Below the pieces are notes generated by a model, which was not told the DNA's origin, did no database searches, and was given only the letters and a program-made list of their open reading frames with translations. Source: Macrotis lagotis (lineage: Eukaryota; Chordata; Mammalia; Peramelemorphia; Peramelidae). From it: DNA of 64,000 nucleotides. Within the stretch, counting starts at the first letter, position 1. The number at the start of each line of letters is the position of its first letter. The translations under genes were made by a program, and so were the position numbers. This document shows positions 10,575 through 22,178 of the stretch, piece by piece. The DNA lies in assembly GCF_037893015.1 (NCBI RefSeq), contig NC_133658.1, forward strand, positions 881,744,893 through 881,808,892, in the 5' to 3' direction.

Positions 10575-12420
10575 AGGTAGGTTTCATATTAATCAATACA
10601 TGTTAGTTGAACAAAAGATCAAGGATATCAAAGGTATAAATGAAAAAAAATATATAAAGGAAGAGGCTTCATTGTACCAGATCTCAAACTGTATTACAAA
10701 GTGGTAATCATCAAAACAATCTGGAAGTGGTTAAGAAAGTGATGGATCAGTGGAATAGAAGAGGTGCACAATCCACAGAAGTACATGGTCCTAGTAAGCT
10801 CATGTTCGACAAACCCAAAGAGCCAAGATTTTAGGACAAGAAATCACTATTTGTCAAAAATTTCTGGGAAAGATTTGCAGTTTAGCACAGAATAGATATA
10901 AAGCAAAATCTTACATTGTTTACCGAGATCAGATCATAAGGGATTCATGATTTAGACCTAATAAGTGATAATATGAAAAAACTAAGAAAGTATGGAATAT
11001 TTTACCTTACTAGATGTATGAATATGGAAGGGAAGAATTTATGACCAAACAAGAGAAAAAGAGCATTACCAAATATAAAATGGATTATTTTGTTCACCTT
11101 AAATTTAAAAAAGGATTTGCAAGGGCAGCTAAGTGGCATAGTGGATAGAACAAGGGCCAGGGAGTCAGGAGGACCTGAATTCAAATCTGACCTCAGACAT
11201 TTACTAATTACCTAGCTATGTGACCTTGGGCAAGTCACTTAACCCCATTGTCTTACCAAAAAAAACTTAAAAGGATTTTCACAAACAAAACCAATACAGT
11301 CAAAATTAGAAGAAAATCAGGAACGGGGGTGTGGGGGGCAGTGGGGGTTTATAGCAATTTTCTTTGGAAAAGGCTTCATTTCTCAAATATATAGAAAAAA
11401 CTGAGTCAATTTTTTAAGAATGAGATTCACTGATTGATAAATGGTCAAAGAATATGAACAGGCAGTTTTCAGAAAAAGAAATCAAAGTTACAAATAGTCT
11501 TATGTAAAATTCTCCAGATCACTATTGATTAGAGAAATGCAAATTAAAACAACTCTAAGATACTACCTCACAACTATCAACTGACTAATGTGACAGAAAA
11601 GGAAAATCACAAATGTTGAAGGAGATGCAGAAAAATAGGAACACCAATGTTGTACAACCATTCTGGAGAGCAATTTTTACAGCCCAAAGGGCTATAAAAC
11701 TGTACATACTCTTTGATCCAGTAATACCACTCCTAGGTCTAGAGAGATCATAGAAAAACAAAAAGGAACAAAGATGCAAAAATATTTATAGCAGTTAGTT
11801 TTGTGGTGGCAAAGAAGTGGAAATATAGGGGATGCTCATCAATTAGGGAATGATTGAACAAGTTGCAGTATACGATTGTGATGGAATAATATTGTGCTAT
11901 AAAAAATGATGAGTAGGATACTTTCAGAAAAACCTTGAAAAACTTACCTGAACTGATGTAAAGTGAAGTGAACAGAACCAGGATGTAAATAGTAACAGCA
12001 ATACTAATACAGCAATCAACTGTGAATGACAGATATTCTCAGCAATGATGAATGACCCAAGACTCAAAGGACTCATGATAGAAAAAAAAAATACTATTCA
12101 CCTCTAGTAAAAAAAAACAAACTGATGGAATCCAAATGCATATTGAAGCAATCTTTAAAGCTTTCTTCATTATTCTTGGGTTTAGTTGGTTTTTTTTGGG
12201 GGGGGGTCTGTATTTTCTATTGCAATGTGGCTAATATGGAAATAGAAAGTTTTGCATGACTACACAATTATAATCTACTATCTTTAAATTGCTTGCCTTC
12301 TTAAGGATGGGGAAGAAGAGGGAATGAGGGAAAGAAAATGGAACTCAATCTTTTTTTAAAGAACTGAATGCTAAAAAACGTGTTTATATATCATTAAGAA
12401 AAACTAAAATTAAAATGAAA
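10575..12420 (+). mobile_element. L1 LINE, ORF2 C-terminus and 3' UTR, heavily decayed
   Basis: Translated in shifting frames, it shows the conserved end of L1 ORF2: IREMQIKTTLRYYLT (near 11,530), QPFWRAIF then AIKLYILFDPVIPLLGL (11,655-11,740), and MEYYCAIKNDE (near 11,885). The 3' UTR follows to about 12,420 with A-rich ends. It carries many stops and frameshifts and is not functional. A younger SINE is nested at 11,123-11,270. Confidence 0.8.
11123..11270 (+). mobile_element. tRNA-derived SINE nested in L1
   Basis: 'gggcagctaagtggcatagt ... caagtcacttaaccccattg' plus an A-rich tail. Flanks 'aaaaaggatttgca' before and 'aaaaggattttcac' after form a target-site duplication, so the SINE is younger than the L1 it split. 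Confidence 0.9.
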
Positions 12421-12774
12421 TGTTAAAAAAGAAAGAAAATTAAGTGATTGATCTTGGTGATCTGGAGAGTTTCTGATAGGTCCAATCCCTATGACTATTT
12501 CTGAACTCAGTGAGACAGAGTACACGATGATAAAAGGGAAGACCTCTGAGACTGAAAGGTCTGAGTTCAAGCCATATGATCCTAAGTAAATCTCTTTACC
12601 TTTCAATATTCTTAGACAACACTCTAAGAAGATAATATGCAATTGAGTTGTTGATGTGCATAGATTGAGGGAGTTACTTACATGAGGGAAAAAAATTAGA
12701 TTTGATGACTGAAATTCCTATCCACAGAGACCTTGGAGGAGTTGATAGCCAGATGATAATATTTATCTCTTCTC

Positions 12775-13066
12775 TTAAAGAAGACCATGATATCAGGGAG
12801 GTGATGCCATGACAAGCACTTGAATTGGATTGGAGTGAAAGGGTGCTGTGCTGTCACCAGACTTACTTTCACCTCCAAAACCATCTGGGTCCAGTGGCCA
12901 GACATGAATCAGGATGACTGGAGAGGGCCCTGGATGTGGGGTAAGCAAGGTTAAGTGACTTACCCAAGGTTACACAGCTAGACAGTATCAAGTGTCTAAG
13001 ACTGGATTCGAACTCCCATCCTCTTGATTCCAAGGCCAGTGCTGCACCACTTAACTGCTAATAGCC
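12775..13066 (-). mobile_element. Long two-part marsupial SINE
   Basis: In reverse complement: a tRNA-like head shared with the short SINE, then a second module with 'ccactggacccagatgg', 'gtgctgtgctgtcaccag' and 'catggcatcacctccctgat'. About 290 bp. Copies occur at 17.1, 19.2, 29.5, 34.0 and 63.4 kb. Confidence 0.7.
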
Positions 13067-14160
13067 AGAGAATGCATTTTAAAAGCTGGAAGGAACTTTG
13101 AGCTCATCTAAGACAAGCTTTCAGGGATGCAAAGCACAGTTGACTTTAAAGCCAGGAAATCTGGGGCCATATTTTTACCATAGCACTTTTTATCTATGAA
13201 GGCTGGGATCATGTTATTTCACCACTGTGGGTCTCAGTTTTCTCATCTGTAAAACCGAAGGTTTAAAGAGTTTCTTTGTTTTCATGGTTATGATTTTCCC
13301 ATCACTACAGGGTATGCTGTTAAGGGTTTAATTACCAGTGAAAAGCCATTCCCAAGACCTACATTTTCTTTTGAAAGGTAATTAGGATAAAGTGATTTGC
13401 CCAGGGTCACAGTTAGTAAGTGGCTGAAGCCAAATTCAAATTCAGAACTTCCTGCTCTGTACAATCCACCACCCCGCTGCCCCGAAAACTTACTTTCAAA
13501 TTCAATCTGAATTACAACACTTTCTCCTTCGCTTTCTTTAGTCTGGGCAATCAAAACACAATAAATCAAATCCTGTTTTATTGGATGCCGATTTCTGATG
13601 AGCCAATACTCACACTGCAAATTTAACACTCCTTTCTCCCAAGCTAGTTTAAGCTGGCTCCAATCCACCCCTGAGTCACTTCCTCCTTTACCAAAGAGTT
13701 CAGCATCTAGAAACTTTCCCCTTTTCCTTCTCCAGTCTCCTGCCTCTTAACAGAGGGGTGGTGATGGATTGGCTATAGAGGTAAAATGAGGCCTGTGTTG
13801 CCAGACAAGGTCAAGGTGTAGGTTTGTTTTGCTTAATTGTAAGTATTAAAGTACAGTAAAATTGTAAAATTATAGAAGGAGGGAGAGCCATTGAGAATAG
13901 AAGGTTGTTTTTTAAGAACATCAACAAAATATTTTTTTTTAAAAAAAGAGTTAACAAGAAAAACAGAACCCTTCAACCTTTCAGGAGAGGTTGAAAGGAT
14001 ACCATTACAGGTAAAAGGAAGGAACCCCCCAAATTTTTCTGACCCCTTCAATCATCATTCATCAGTCCAACCAGATTTTAGCTAACAATGGTACAGAAAG
14101 GTGTCCATTGTGAATTCCTTGAAAGAAAGGACTATTGGGGGGGGGGGGTGTAGGGGGGAG
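13067..14160. other. Non-coding stretch with old SINE debris
   Basis: Contains MIR-like pieces near 13,130-13,270 ('gtctcagttttctcatctgt') and antisense SINE debris near 13,370-13,490. No coding exon recognised. Confidence 0.4.
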
Positions 14161-14187
14161 ACTTGCTTTTTTAAAAGTGCTTAGCTT

Positions 14188-14334
14188 GTGGCGGCTAGGT
14201 GGTGCAGCGGATAGACCAATGACCCTGGAGTCAGGAGTCCCTGAGTTCAAATCTGACCTCAGTCACTTAATAATGACCTAGCTGTGTGGCCTTGGGCGAG
14301 TCACTGAAACCCCATTTTCCCTGCAAAAATAAAA
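14188..14334 (+). mobile_element. tRNA-derived SINE with clear target-site duplication
   Basis: 'gtggcggctaggtggtgcag ... cgagtcactgaaaccccat' with a short A-rich tail. The 16-bp flank aaaagtgcttagcttg (14,173-14,188) is repeated as aaaagtgcttagcctg (14,331-14,346), one mismatch. Confidence 0.95.
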
Positions 14335-14412
14335 GTGCTTAGCCTGTTTTATAGCAGGTGCTTCACAAATGCTTATTGATTTGACTTTTTAAACAGCCCT
14401 AGAGAATCGGGG

Positions 14413-14447
14413 GCACACACACACACACACAGACACACACAAAGACA
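14413..14447 (+). repeat. (CA)n microsatellite
   Basis: CA repeats with two interruptions ('agac'). Confidence 0.9.
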
Positions 14448-14504
14448 AACACCCCAGGGTATCTATCTCAGACCCCATAGTTTGCCTTAGACAACTCCCT
14501 CGCT

Positions 14505-14720
14505 GCAATAACCCTGCTGGCAGCTAATTGTCTTTTGTTCAAAGAGAATGAACAAGATCGCATCTTAATTGTATCATTATTCTCCCCGTACAGCAGAGTC
14601 AACACAAGATTAGGCTTCATTTACAGGAGAAGAAAAAAAATTGCTAAATCATCATCTTTCAATGGTTGATAGAAATTGGATCGTTTTTTGTGCTCGGCAA
14701 TATTCGCTTTAGCCAGCAGG
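14505..14720. promoter_or_regulatory. Possible conserved non-coding element
   Basis: Repeat-free block with dense developmental-type cores: 'gctaattgtc', 'cttttgttcaaag' (SOX/TCF-like), 'cttaattgtatcatt' and 'ttgctaaatcatcat'. No coding frame. The regulatory role is an inference from sequence texture. Confidence 0.3.
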
Positions 14721-14879
14721 GGGCGGGCAGGGATGGCAATCCTCTCTTAAGACTTGAAAGAGGCATCCAAGCTCCTGGGAGCCCTATGGTCTCTGAACTT
14801 TTGTATTGGCCTGTTCCTCCATCTGCCAGGGCCTCCCCCACAAAAAAATTATCTTATATTTATGTACTAATTTAGCAAA

Positions 14880-14952
14880 TATTTTTATATATATGCATAT
14901 ATACATATACACACACACGTGTGTGTATTTTGTGTGTGTGTGTGTATATGAA
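14880..14952. repeat. Alternating AT / CA-TG tract, partly self-complementary
   Basis: 'tatatatatgcatatata', then ACAC..CGTGTG and TGTGTG. Alternating purine/pyrimidine over about 70 bp, a sequence type prone to Z-DNA or cruciform formation. Confidence 0.8.
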
Positions 14953-15172
14953 TGGTTAGATAGATAATGTAGTCTTCTCTATGGAATGTAAACCCCCTGA
15001 GAGCCAGTACTGTTTCTTTATTATTACTCTAGCACATGTTACATAGAAAATGCAGGATAAAGATTTCTGATTATTTGGTTAAGTAAGCAATCAGGGGCAA
15101 CGTTCTTATTTTTACCGAGGATGAAACTGAAGCCCAGAGAAGGGCAAAATATGACTCTTCTCCAAGGTGGTA

Positions 15173-15204
15173 ATAATAATAATGATGATGATAATAATAA
15201 TAAA
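15173..15204 (+). repeat. (AAT/GAT)n microsatellite
   Basis: Short trinucleotide run directly 5' of a MIR-like SINE. Confidence 0.8.
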
Positions 15205-15209
15205 CAATT

Positions 15210-15420
15210 AGAATTTATATAATGCTTTAAGATTTTCAGAGCTTTTATAAACATTATGTCATTTTATATTCAAAATCCTCAAAGGAAGGTGCTGTTATTA
15301 TCTTCATTTTCAGATGAGGAAACTGAGCAGATGATGGTTAAGTGACTTGCTCAGGATCACACAGCCAGTAAGTCTTCCTGACTCAGGTCCATCACTCATA
15401 GAACTTAGATCTGGCAAGGA
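15210..15420 (-). mobile_element. MIR-like SINE
   Basis: 'tataatgctttaagattttc', 'cattttcagatgaggaaact', 'gtgacttgctcaggatcaca' and 'gtcttcctgactcaggtcc': the antisense order of a MIR-type CORE-SINE. Confidence 0.55.
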
Positions 15421-15453
15421 CCTTAAAGATCATCTGGTCTGATTCCACTTCAT

Positions 15454-15699
15454 TTTTGTTGTTTGTTTTTCAGTTACATCCAACTCTTTATGATCTCATT
15501 TGGAGTTTTCTTGGCAAAGCTACTGATGTGGTAGCTTTTCCATCTCATTTTACAGATGAGGAAACTGAGGCAAACAAGTTTAAGTGATTTGGGCAGGGTC
15601 ACACAGTTAGAAAGAGTCTGAGGTCATATTTGAATTCAGGAAAATTAGTCTTCCTGACTCCAAGCCCAGCACTCTATTTATTGCACCACCTAGATGTCC
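15454..15699 (-). mobile_element. MAR1-like marsupial SINE
   Basis: On the plus strand: 'catccaactctttatgatct', 'ggagttttcttggcaaagct', 'ttacagatgaggaaactgag', 'gtcttcctgactccaagccc', 'tgcaccacctagatgtcc'. This order recurs at 18.4, 18.6, 40.1 and 52.6 kb. The MAR1 name is from memory. Confidence 0.65.
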
Positions 15700-17111
15700 T
15701 CATTTCTTATTTTCATAGATTAGGAAACCAACAGAGTCCATGAAGTTTGAAGTGGTCATGGGATCTATAGCTAGCAAGAGCCTTAAGGGTAGATTTGTCC
15801 AAAGTCATACAGCCACTAAATAATGCAGAGCCAGAATTTGAACCCAAGATCCAAGGTTCCTGCCATCATGCTGTGCCTTCTTATTTGGCCTTTGTCCCTG
15901 CCTGAGGCTTCAACTTCCAGAGATTGTGGGCTCAGCCTATAGCCCTGAGAGGGGAGAATTCAAGTGGCCTGACTTCTAGGCTCTCAGTTGGTTGTTTCCC
16001 AGGAATTACTGACTCCAAGATCTAGGAGCAGAAGGGCTTTGCCTGACCCATCCTTCCTCAGTTTCTTCATAACCATTTCCATTTGTGATTGTTTAAATTC
16101 TCCCATCCCCATCAAAAATGTTTCTATATTCCACATGGCTCTGAGGGACTAGTTCTGCCCTATCTTGCTGAGATTCAAGCCTCCATTCTACTACCACCAC
16201 GTAGACACCATCAGACCCCCTTTCCTCCCTTTTATTAGTTTCTTCCAGTCACTTGAGTGGCAGAAGAAAGGAACTTTTATTTGTACTTCCAGCCCTTAGC
16301 ACAGAGCCTAGAATACAGAAAGTACTTAATAAAATCTGATCTTGCTATTTTCTATATGTTTATTAGTGCATATTTTATTCTCCCCTCTCTTTGTAGATGG
16401 TAAGCTCTTTGAGGGCCAGAATTATTTCATTTTGACCTGTTAACTTCAGCATCTAGCTCAGGGTTCAGAAAATAGTGGCATCTCTGTCTAAATGTTTTTT
16501 GAATTAAGTTGAATTAAATGAAGACATTCCATTACAGGTTTTTCTCTCTGAATCCTTCCCCAATCCATAGGATACTCAAATGTTGAATTTGCTTTTGGTT
16601 TGATCATAGTTTGTAGCTCATGCTCTCCCCTCACAGTCTCCTCCAATCTGAGCCTCCAACCCTGAAACACTTAGCAATCATATGCCCAAATCCTATCCCT
16701 CCCACCCCCAAAAAAGAACAAAGAAGATATTTCTTCAACTCCAGGAAGTTTTCAGTCCAAGACAATGGTGACAAACACCCAAAGAGAAGCCCCTTCCCTA
16801 GGGTGTCTGAAGCTACTTCCTTCACTTGCTCCCTTAGCAATATTCTGGAGTGAGAAGATTCTGGGAAAGAGGATATTGCCCTTTGGAAAGAGGGAACCAG
16901 GGTATTCTCAGGTAAAATTATATAGTTTAGTCACACAGTCTTAATGTTCAGGAAGACACAGTGCAGGAATGGAAACATGTTGCATGAAAGAGGGAAAGAA
17001 TTCAAGTTCTGACTCCTTTTCCAAAATACCATCATTATCTTCTCCCTTAGAAAAACTTGGCTCACAGCCCTCAGTTTTCTTATCTACAAAATGGGAGGAT
17101 AAGACTGTTGT
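15700..17111. other. Non-coding stretch, repeats of uncertain class
   Basis: A MIR-like piece lies at 15,720-15,880 and an L2-like 3' end near 16,380-16,510 ('ggtaagctctttgagggcc'). The rest is unassigned, with no exon-like frames. Confidence 0.35.
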
Positions 17112-17396
17112 TGTTTGTCCCTTAGTTCATGACATCAGGGAGGTGATACCATGACAAGCACGTGAATTGGATTTGAGTGGGGTGGGGGGAAGGCTGTGTT
17201 AAGTCACCAGCCTCACTTTCTCCCCTGTAATCATTTGGGACCAGTGGTCAGATATGAATCGAAATGACTGGAGTAGGCTCTGCATGTGAGGCAAGCAGGG
17301 TTAAGTGACACAGTAGGTGTCAGCTGTCTGGGGAAATTTGAACTCAGGTCCTCCTGATACCAAGGCTGATGAAGCTTCACTACACCACCTACCTAT
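17112..17396 (-). mobile_element. Long two-part marsupial SINE
   Basis: Same structure as 12,775-13,066: 'catgacatcagggaggtgat', 'catttgggaccagtggtcag', then the tRNA-like head in reverse complement. Confidence 0.65.
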
Positions 17397-18187
17397 CTGT
17401 TCTCTTCCCTGGGACATCTAAAGCTCTCTCTCCTTCACTAAGTCCCTTATCAATATCCTGGAATAGGAAGATTCTGGGAAAGGGGATATTGTCCTCTGGA
17501 TGGAGAAAATCAGGGTTTTTCTCAAATAAAATTCTGGTTTAGACTGCATGATTTCCAAAATACCTTCCAACTTTAACAAGCTATGAACCTGTGAAAACGC
17601 AGAATTTTCCTTCTCTGGACCTCTTATTTAAAATAAGGGAGATGTACGGAATGGTCTCAAAGTCCCTCTAATATGATCCTAGACCCCCGAAACCCAGACC
17701 TATGGAGGCCTAATTTCTGGAGCTCCCTTGATAATACTGACACCTTGTGGTCACCTTGAGAACTTCTTGTGATGCTTCAATACAGGCCAACTTTCTTTTA
17801 ATTTACTTCTGGGGAAACTGAGTCTGGGGAAGATTAAACTTCGGTTAGTTTTGCAGAAATTACCCAATCAGGAATTAGGAGAACTTCATTTTTGAAATGT
17901 GCGATCAAATGATATATTTTCCTCAGGCCATGGAAAATTAGTTTACCAAAAAATATTGCCTATAACTTTTGAAAAACACATCTCCTCCTTCCTACTTGGA
18001 CATAAATTTTCATTCCAGTCCTGTCACTTTTTAATTATAGACAAGCTACTTCGCTTCCTGAAGTATCTTTTTCTTTAAACTGGGAATAATAATATTTGCC
18101 CCACGTTTGAGATGATAAAATCACTTTGTAAGCCTTAACCTACTATGGTAGGCTATTTCTAATACCTTTTATATTTTTTTATTTTAT

Positions 18188-18323
18188 TTAAGGCAATGGG
18201 GTTAAGTGACCTGCCCAAGGTCACACAGCTAGGCCATTATTACGTGTCTGAGGCTGGATTTGAACTTGGGTCCTCCTGGCTCCAGGGCTGGTGCTCTGTC
18301 CACTGCTCCACTTAGCTGCCTCC
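18188..18323 (-). mobile_element. tRNA-derived SINE (short type)
   Basis: 'aggcaatggggttaagtgac ... ctccagggctggtgctctgt ... cacttagctgcctcctac'. Flanks 'cctttatattt' before and 'ccttttatatt' after suggest a target-site duplication. Confidence 0.85.
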
Positions 18324-18358
18324 TACCTTTTATATTATAATACCTTCTCAAATACTTT

Positions 18359-18560
18359 GTTGTTGCTCTGTTGTTGCACCAAGGATTCTTTTGGTGTTTT
18401 CTTGGCAAAGATACTGGAGTGGTTTGCCACTTCCTTCTCCACTCATTTTACAGATACAGAAACTAAGACAAATGAGGTTAAGTGACTTGCCCAGGATCTC
18501 ACAACTAGTGTCTGAGGCCAGATTTAAACCCCAGGAAGAGGAATCTTCTGACTCCAGACC
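18359..18560 (-). mobile_element. MAR1-like SINE
   Basis: 'gtgttttcttggcaaagata', 'cattttacagatacagaaac', 'gtgacttgcccaggatctca' and 'cttctgactccagacctgg'. Confidence 0.6.
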
Positions 18561-18585
18561 TGGCAGTTACCCAGTTACCCAAAAA

Positions 18586-18816
18586 TGTTGTTCTTCAGTC
18601 ATTTCATTTGGATCCAACTCTTTGTGGCCCCATTTGAGAATTTTCTTGGGAAAAATATTGGTGTTTGCCATTTCCTTCTCCTGCTCATTTTACAGATGAT
18701 GAAACTGAGGTAAATTGAGTTGAAATGATTTTCACAGCTGGTAAGGGTCCGAGTCTGGTTTTGAACTCCAGAAGGTAAATCTCACTGACTCCAGACCCAG
18801 TATTCTATTCGCTGCA
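18586..18816 (-). mobile_element. MAR1-like SINE, tandem with the previous one
   Basis: 'gttcttcagtcatttcattt', 'aattttcttgggaaaaatat', 'cattttacagatgatgaaac' and 'tctcactgactccagaccc'. A second copy of the same family lies immediately beside the first. Confidence 0.6.
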
Positions 18817-19235
18817 TACTGAGTTCAAATTCTGTTGTTTCAGGACCAATGTCAGGAGAACTCGATCCAGTAGAAATAAGGGTACAAGGGAGCCCAGTGA
18901 AGGAAAGGATAGAGCAGGCACAGGCTTATGCTGAGTGATAGTGTTTAAATCTCAGTAAGCTTAGCTTCCATATAGGGAGCTCCTTAAGACCAGTCATGCA
19001 ATTTATCCCCCCCGCCACACACACAAAGACAGCATTATCTCATTTTTACCTGTAGGGCTGGGAAATTGGTACTATTCTTCCCCATTTCAGAGATATGGAA
19101 ACTGTACCTCAGAGATGTTTAGGACCTAAACTTTAGGTTACTAGCCACAAAACTAAGTAAAAGTGAGATGTGGGATTTGAACCCAGGTTTTCCTATTTCC
19201 AGGTGAAACCCATACCTGATGATGATATTCCCAAG

Positions 19236-19487
19236 GAAGACAATGACATTAGGGAGGTGATATCATGACAAACCCATGATTTGGATTTGAGTGAGGGATC
19301 TCACTTTCTCCTCCAGAGCCATCTGGATTCAATGGCCAGCTATGAATCGGAACATCTGGAGATGGCCCTGTATGTGAGGCCAGTGACTTGCCTAATATCA
19401 CACAGTTAGTATCAAGTGCCTGAGGCCAGATTCAAAATCAGCTCTTCTGACTCCAAGACCACTGCACTATCCACTGGGCCACCCAAT
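19236..19487 (-). mobile_element. Long two-part marsupial SINE
   Basis: 'gacattagggaggtgatatc', 'cagagccatctggattcaat', then the tRNA-like head reversed ('gactccaagaccactgcact'). Its mirror lies in arm B at 63,392-63,645. Confidence 0.65.
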
Positions 19488-19839
19488 ACCTACTAGTAGA
19501 ATAAAAGTGCATCAGATGTTTATATCGCAAAGTGTTGCTATGGAGAAGGACTGGACATGACTGATAGTACTGATTCCTTAGTCTGAGGTCATCCCTGGCA
19601 ATCTCCAGTGCTTGGTCAAAGAGCCAAGAAAGAATTTCGGACTAGTAGACAAAATTTCTTACATCTGGTCCTGGCTCTGCCTCTTACTAGATATGTAGCT
19701 ATGGGCAAATCATTTCATATCAACTCAGTTTCCTTTTCTTTAAAATGGGATTAGCAATGCTTGTCCCTGTCTATCTGCCTCATAGGGTTGCTTTTGTCAA
19801 GATCAGATTATATTATGGATGTGCACAACACAAACATAG

Positions 19840-20330
19840 GCCCTGGTCCAATCATCTGTAGTGTCTTGTGCTGACTTCTGGGCACCACATTGTAGGAAGG
19901 ATGTTGGAAAGCCAGAGAGAATCCTCAGGAGAGCAATCAAAATGGTGAGGAATCATCATATGGTCCACACCATATGAGAACCTTTGAAGAAATGGGGGTG
20001 TTTCACATAGAAAAGACTCATGGGGGAAATGAGAAATGTCTTCAAATATTTGAAGCTATTCCAAATAGAAAAGGGATTAGACTTGATCTCAATGGGTGGA
20101 GGCTACAGAGACAGACTTGATTAGAGGAAAAACTTTCTAGAGTTGTCCAACAGTGAATGTACTGCCATGGAAGGTCATGGTTTGCACCTCACTGGATGCC
20201 TTGTATTGTAATGTGTATTGCAATGGGAATTCTTTCAAGACAAGAATCTAGTTAAATTCACACTTGTAGTAGACAGCCACTATGGTGTCTTCTTGTTCTG
20301 AAATCTATGTTACTATCCTCTCATTGTCCT
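19840..20330 (+). mobile_element. CR1/L3-type LINE fragment
   Basis: 'gacttctgggcaccacattg', 'gagaatcctcaggagagcaa' and 'ttcaaatatttgaagctatt' follow the CR1-family reverse-transcriptase C-terminus (decayed). Mirrored in arm B near 62,550-63,010. Confidence 0.45.
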
Positions 20331-20431
20331 CTTCAAATTACACAACTTTATAATTTTTTCACCTGACGCAGGGGAGAGAACTCCATTTATAACTCTAAAT
20401 CACAGTGCTTTATATAGTAAGCACTGAATTT

Positions 20432-20466
20432 TTCATTCATTCATTCATTCATTCATTCATTCATTT
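20432..20466 (+). repeat. (CATT)n microsatellite
   Basis: About 8-9 units. Arm B has (GAAT)n/(ATGA)n at 62,398-62,440. Confidence 0.9.
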
Positions 20467-20933
20467 CACCTCCAATGTCAATTCTTCTGGTTGAAGGGTA
20501 AATCCCATGTCTGTTGATCACATTCTCGGTGGAAATCAGGGGGGAGTCTGAAGGGTCCCATCTCCTTATTTAGCAGATGAGGAAACTGAGGTCAAGAGAA
20601 ATGAAGTGACTCTGACTCCAATCCAGTGCCTTTTTCACTGAACTATGAGCAAATCACTTCACTTCTCTCAACCTCACTATAAAATGAGGGAGTTAGACAA
20701 GACTTCCCTTGGTCCTTTGCAGCTCAAAATCCAATGACTCTCAAAAGTTTATTCTCAATGTGAGATATTCCTGAAAACTTGCTCTTACTCAAAGGCATCT
20801 GAGCACAGGGACACTTCAGTGAGAGACTATCCAACTTATATAGGCAGGTGGTGCCAATGGCCCAACCCAGCAACCATAGGTCCCCAGAGAGAGCCGGGAC
20901 CCAGTGGCAGCAGACACAGTGGTTTTATTAGTT

Positions 20934-20939
20934 GTCCTC
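20934..20939 (-). terminator. FBXO2: Likely FBXO2 polyadenylation signal
   Basis: AATAAA on the minus strand, about 1.03 kb past the FBXO2 stop, followed by a GT-rich stretch ('cactgtgtctgctgcc'). It is the first AATAAA I see downstream of the stop. The 3' end is inferred and no transcript is available. Confidence 0.55.
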
Positions 20940-21968
20940 TTCCAGAGGCACCAACTCAGCACATTTCAGGTCTTCTTAGCCTCAACCAAGGTGGGTGACA
21001 GAAAAGTCAAATAGCTGATGGACTAGTAATCTGCCCCCAAATCCACAGAAGAAGAAAATTAGCATTGGCTATTAAAGGGTTGAGACCTCCTTTGGGGGAG
21101 AAAAAGGTTGACCAATGGAGCCAGGGATATTAATGACCACATTTCTAGCCAGGGAGGAGCCCCACTTCCCCACTGGCCACCATGGTCAAAGGTAAAACTG
21201 GACTCTGTTTATATAGATGATGCCAAGGGAGAGGTGGGCTCATGTTTCAGCACCAGTTTATGCAAAGGAGTAGGAGCTGGACCAAGTGCCTCTTCTCACA
21301 CAGGCATTTCAAGAGGGCTAAGGGAATGGGTTGGGCCAAACAAAGACTTCCTTTGGTTTTTCTGGTTTCTGCCACCGGAATGCTCAAGTATCAGCCGGGC
21401 TCCAAGTTCCCAGTTCGCTGATTTTCTTTCTCACCTTATCTCCTCCAGCTTTTACAATCGCAGTCCTTGTTTGCTGGCCAGACCAGGCAGTGGCAGCTTA
21501 ACCTGGCCCCAGCTCCCAGGCCCTCACATGAGGCCCAAGTCACAACAGAACCTGGACTGATTCCAGTGCTAGGAAATGGAAGGGTTGGAGCCCAATGATT
21601 TCTTTTTTTTCAGGCATTTTGAGCTAATTCAAAATGGGAAATTTTGATCATTATAGAAGATGGTTGGGCAGACATGCAAATAATACGCAGTTATATACTA
21701 ATGAGTTCTCTTCCCCCACCCTTTAGGAGTTCCCATGGGAACAGGGTCTAAGGAGAACAGGAGGGACACCCAAGGAAGAAAGACAGAAATCAGAGAGAGT
21801 GCATAGTGTAGAGGCAAAAGTCTAGCTTCCAGGACCCCCCAGGTCTCCCCAAGAGTCAAGAGCCCAGAGAAGGATAAGAACTCTAGAACTTGGCCCTTCT
21901 CCAGCCTACAGAGCAGCACCCACAGCTGAGACAGCTCCTAGCCTCTGAGAAGGAAAGCCCAGGTCCGG
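20940..21968 (-). other. FBXO2: Presumed FBXO2 3' UTR
   Basis: Repeat-poor sequence between the FBXO2 stop codon and the AATAAA. A 150-codon frame on the opposite strand (21,108-21,560) is probably chance. Confidence 0.5.
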
Positions 21969-22124
21969 TTAGGGTTCCACCATCACACTGCTGTTGGTTA
22001 CCCGGACACCAAACCAACCCTTCCAGTAGACTGTGTCCTGGCCTCCATGCTCAAAGCGGACAAATCGAACTCCTGGTCCATAGTCTTTGAAGGTGTGGGA
22101 GATCTGTGGAGATGGAAATCAGGG

Positions 22125-22178
<54 letters not shown>

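Noticed and set aside
21108-21560. A 150-codon plus-strand frame, kept open in both arms of the inverted repeat
   Set aside because: Antisense to the FBXO2 3' UTR. The arms are too similar for conservation to mean anything, and no family is recognised.
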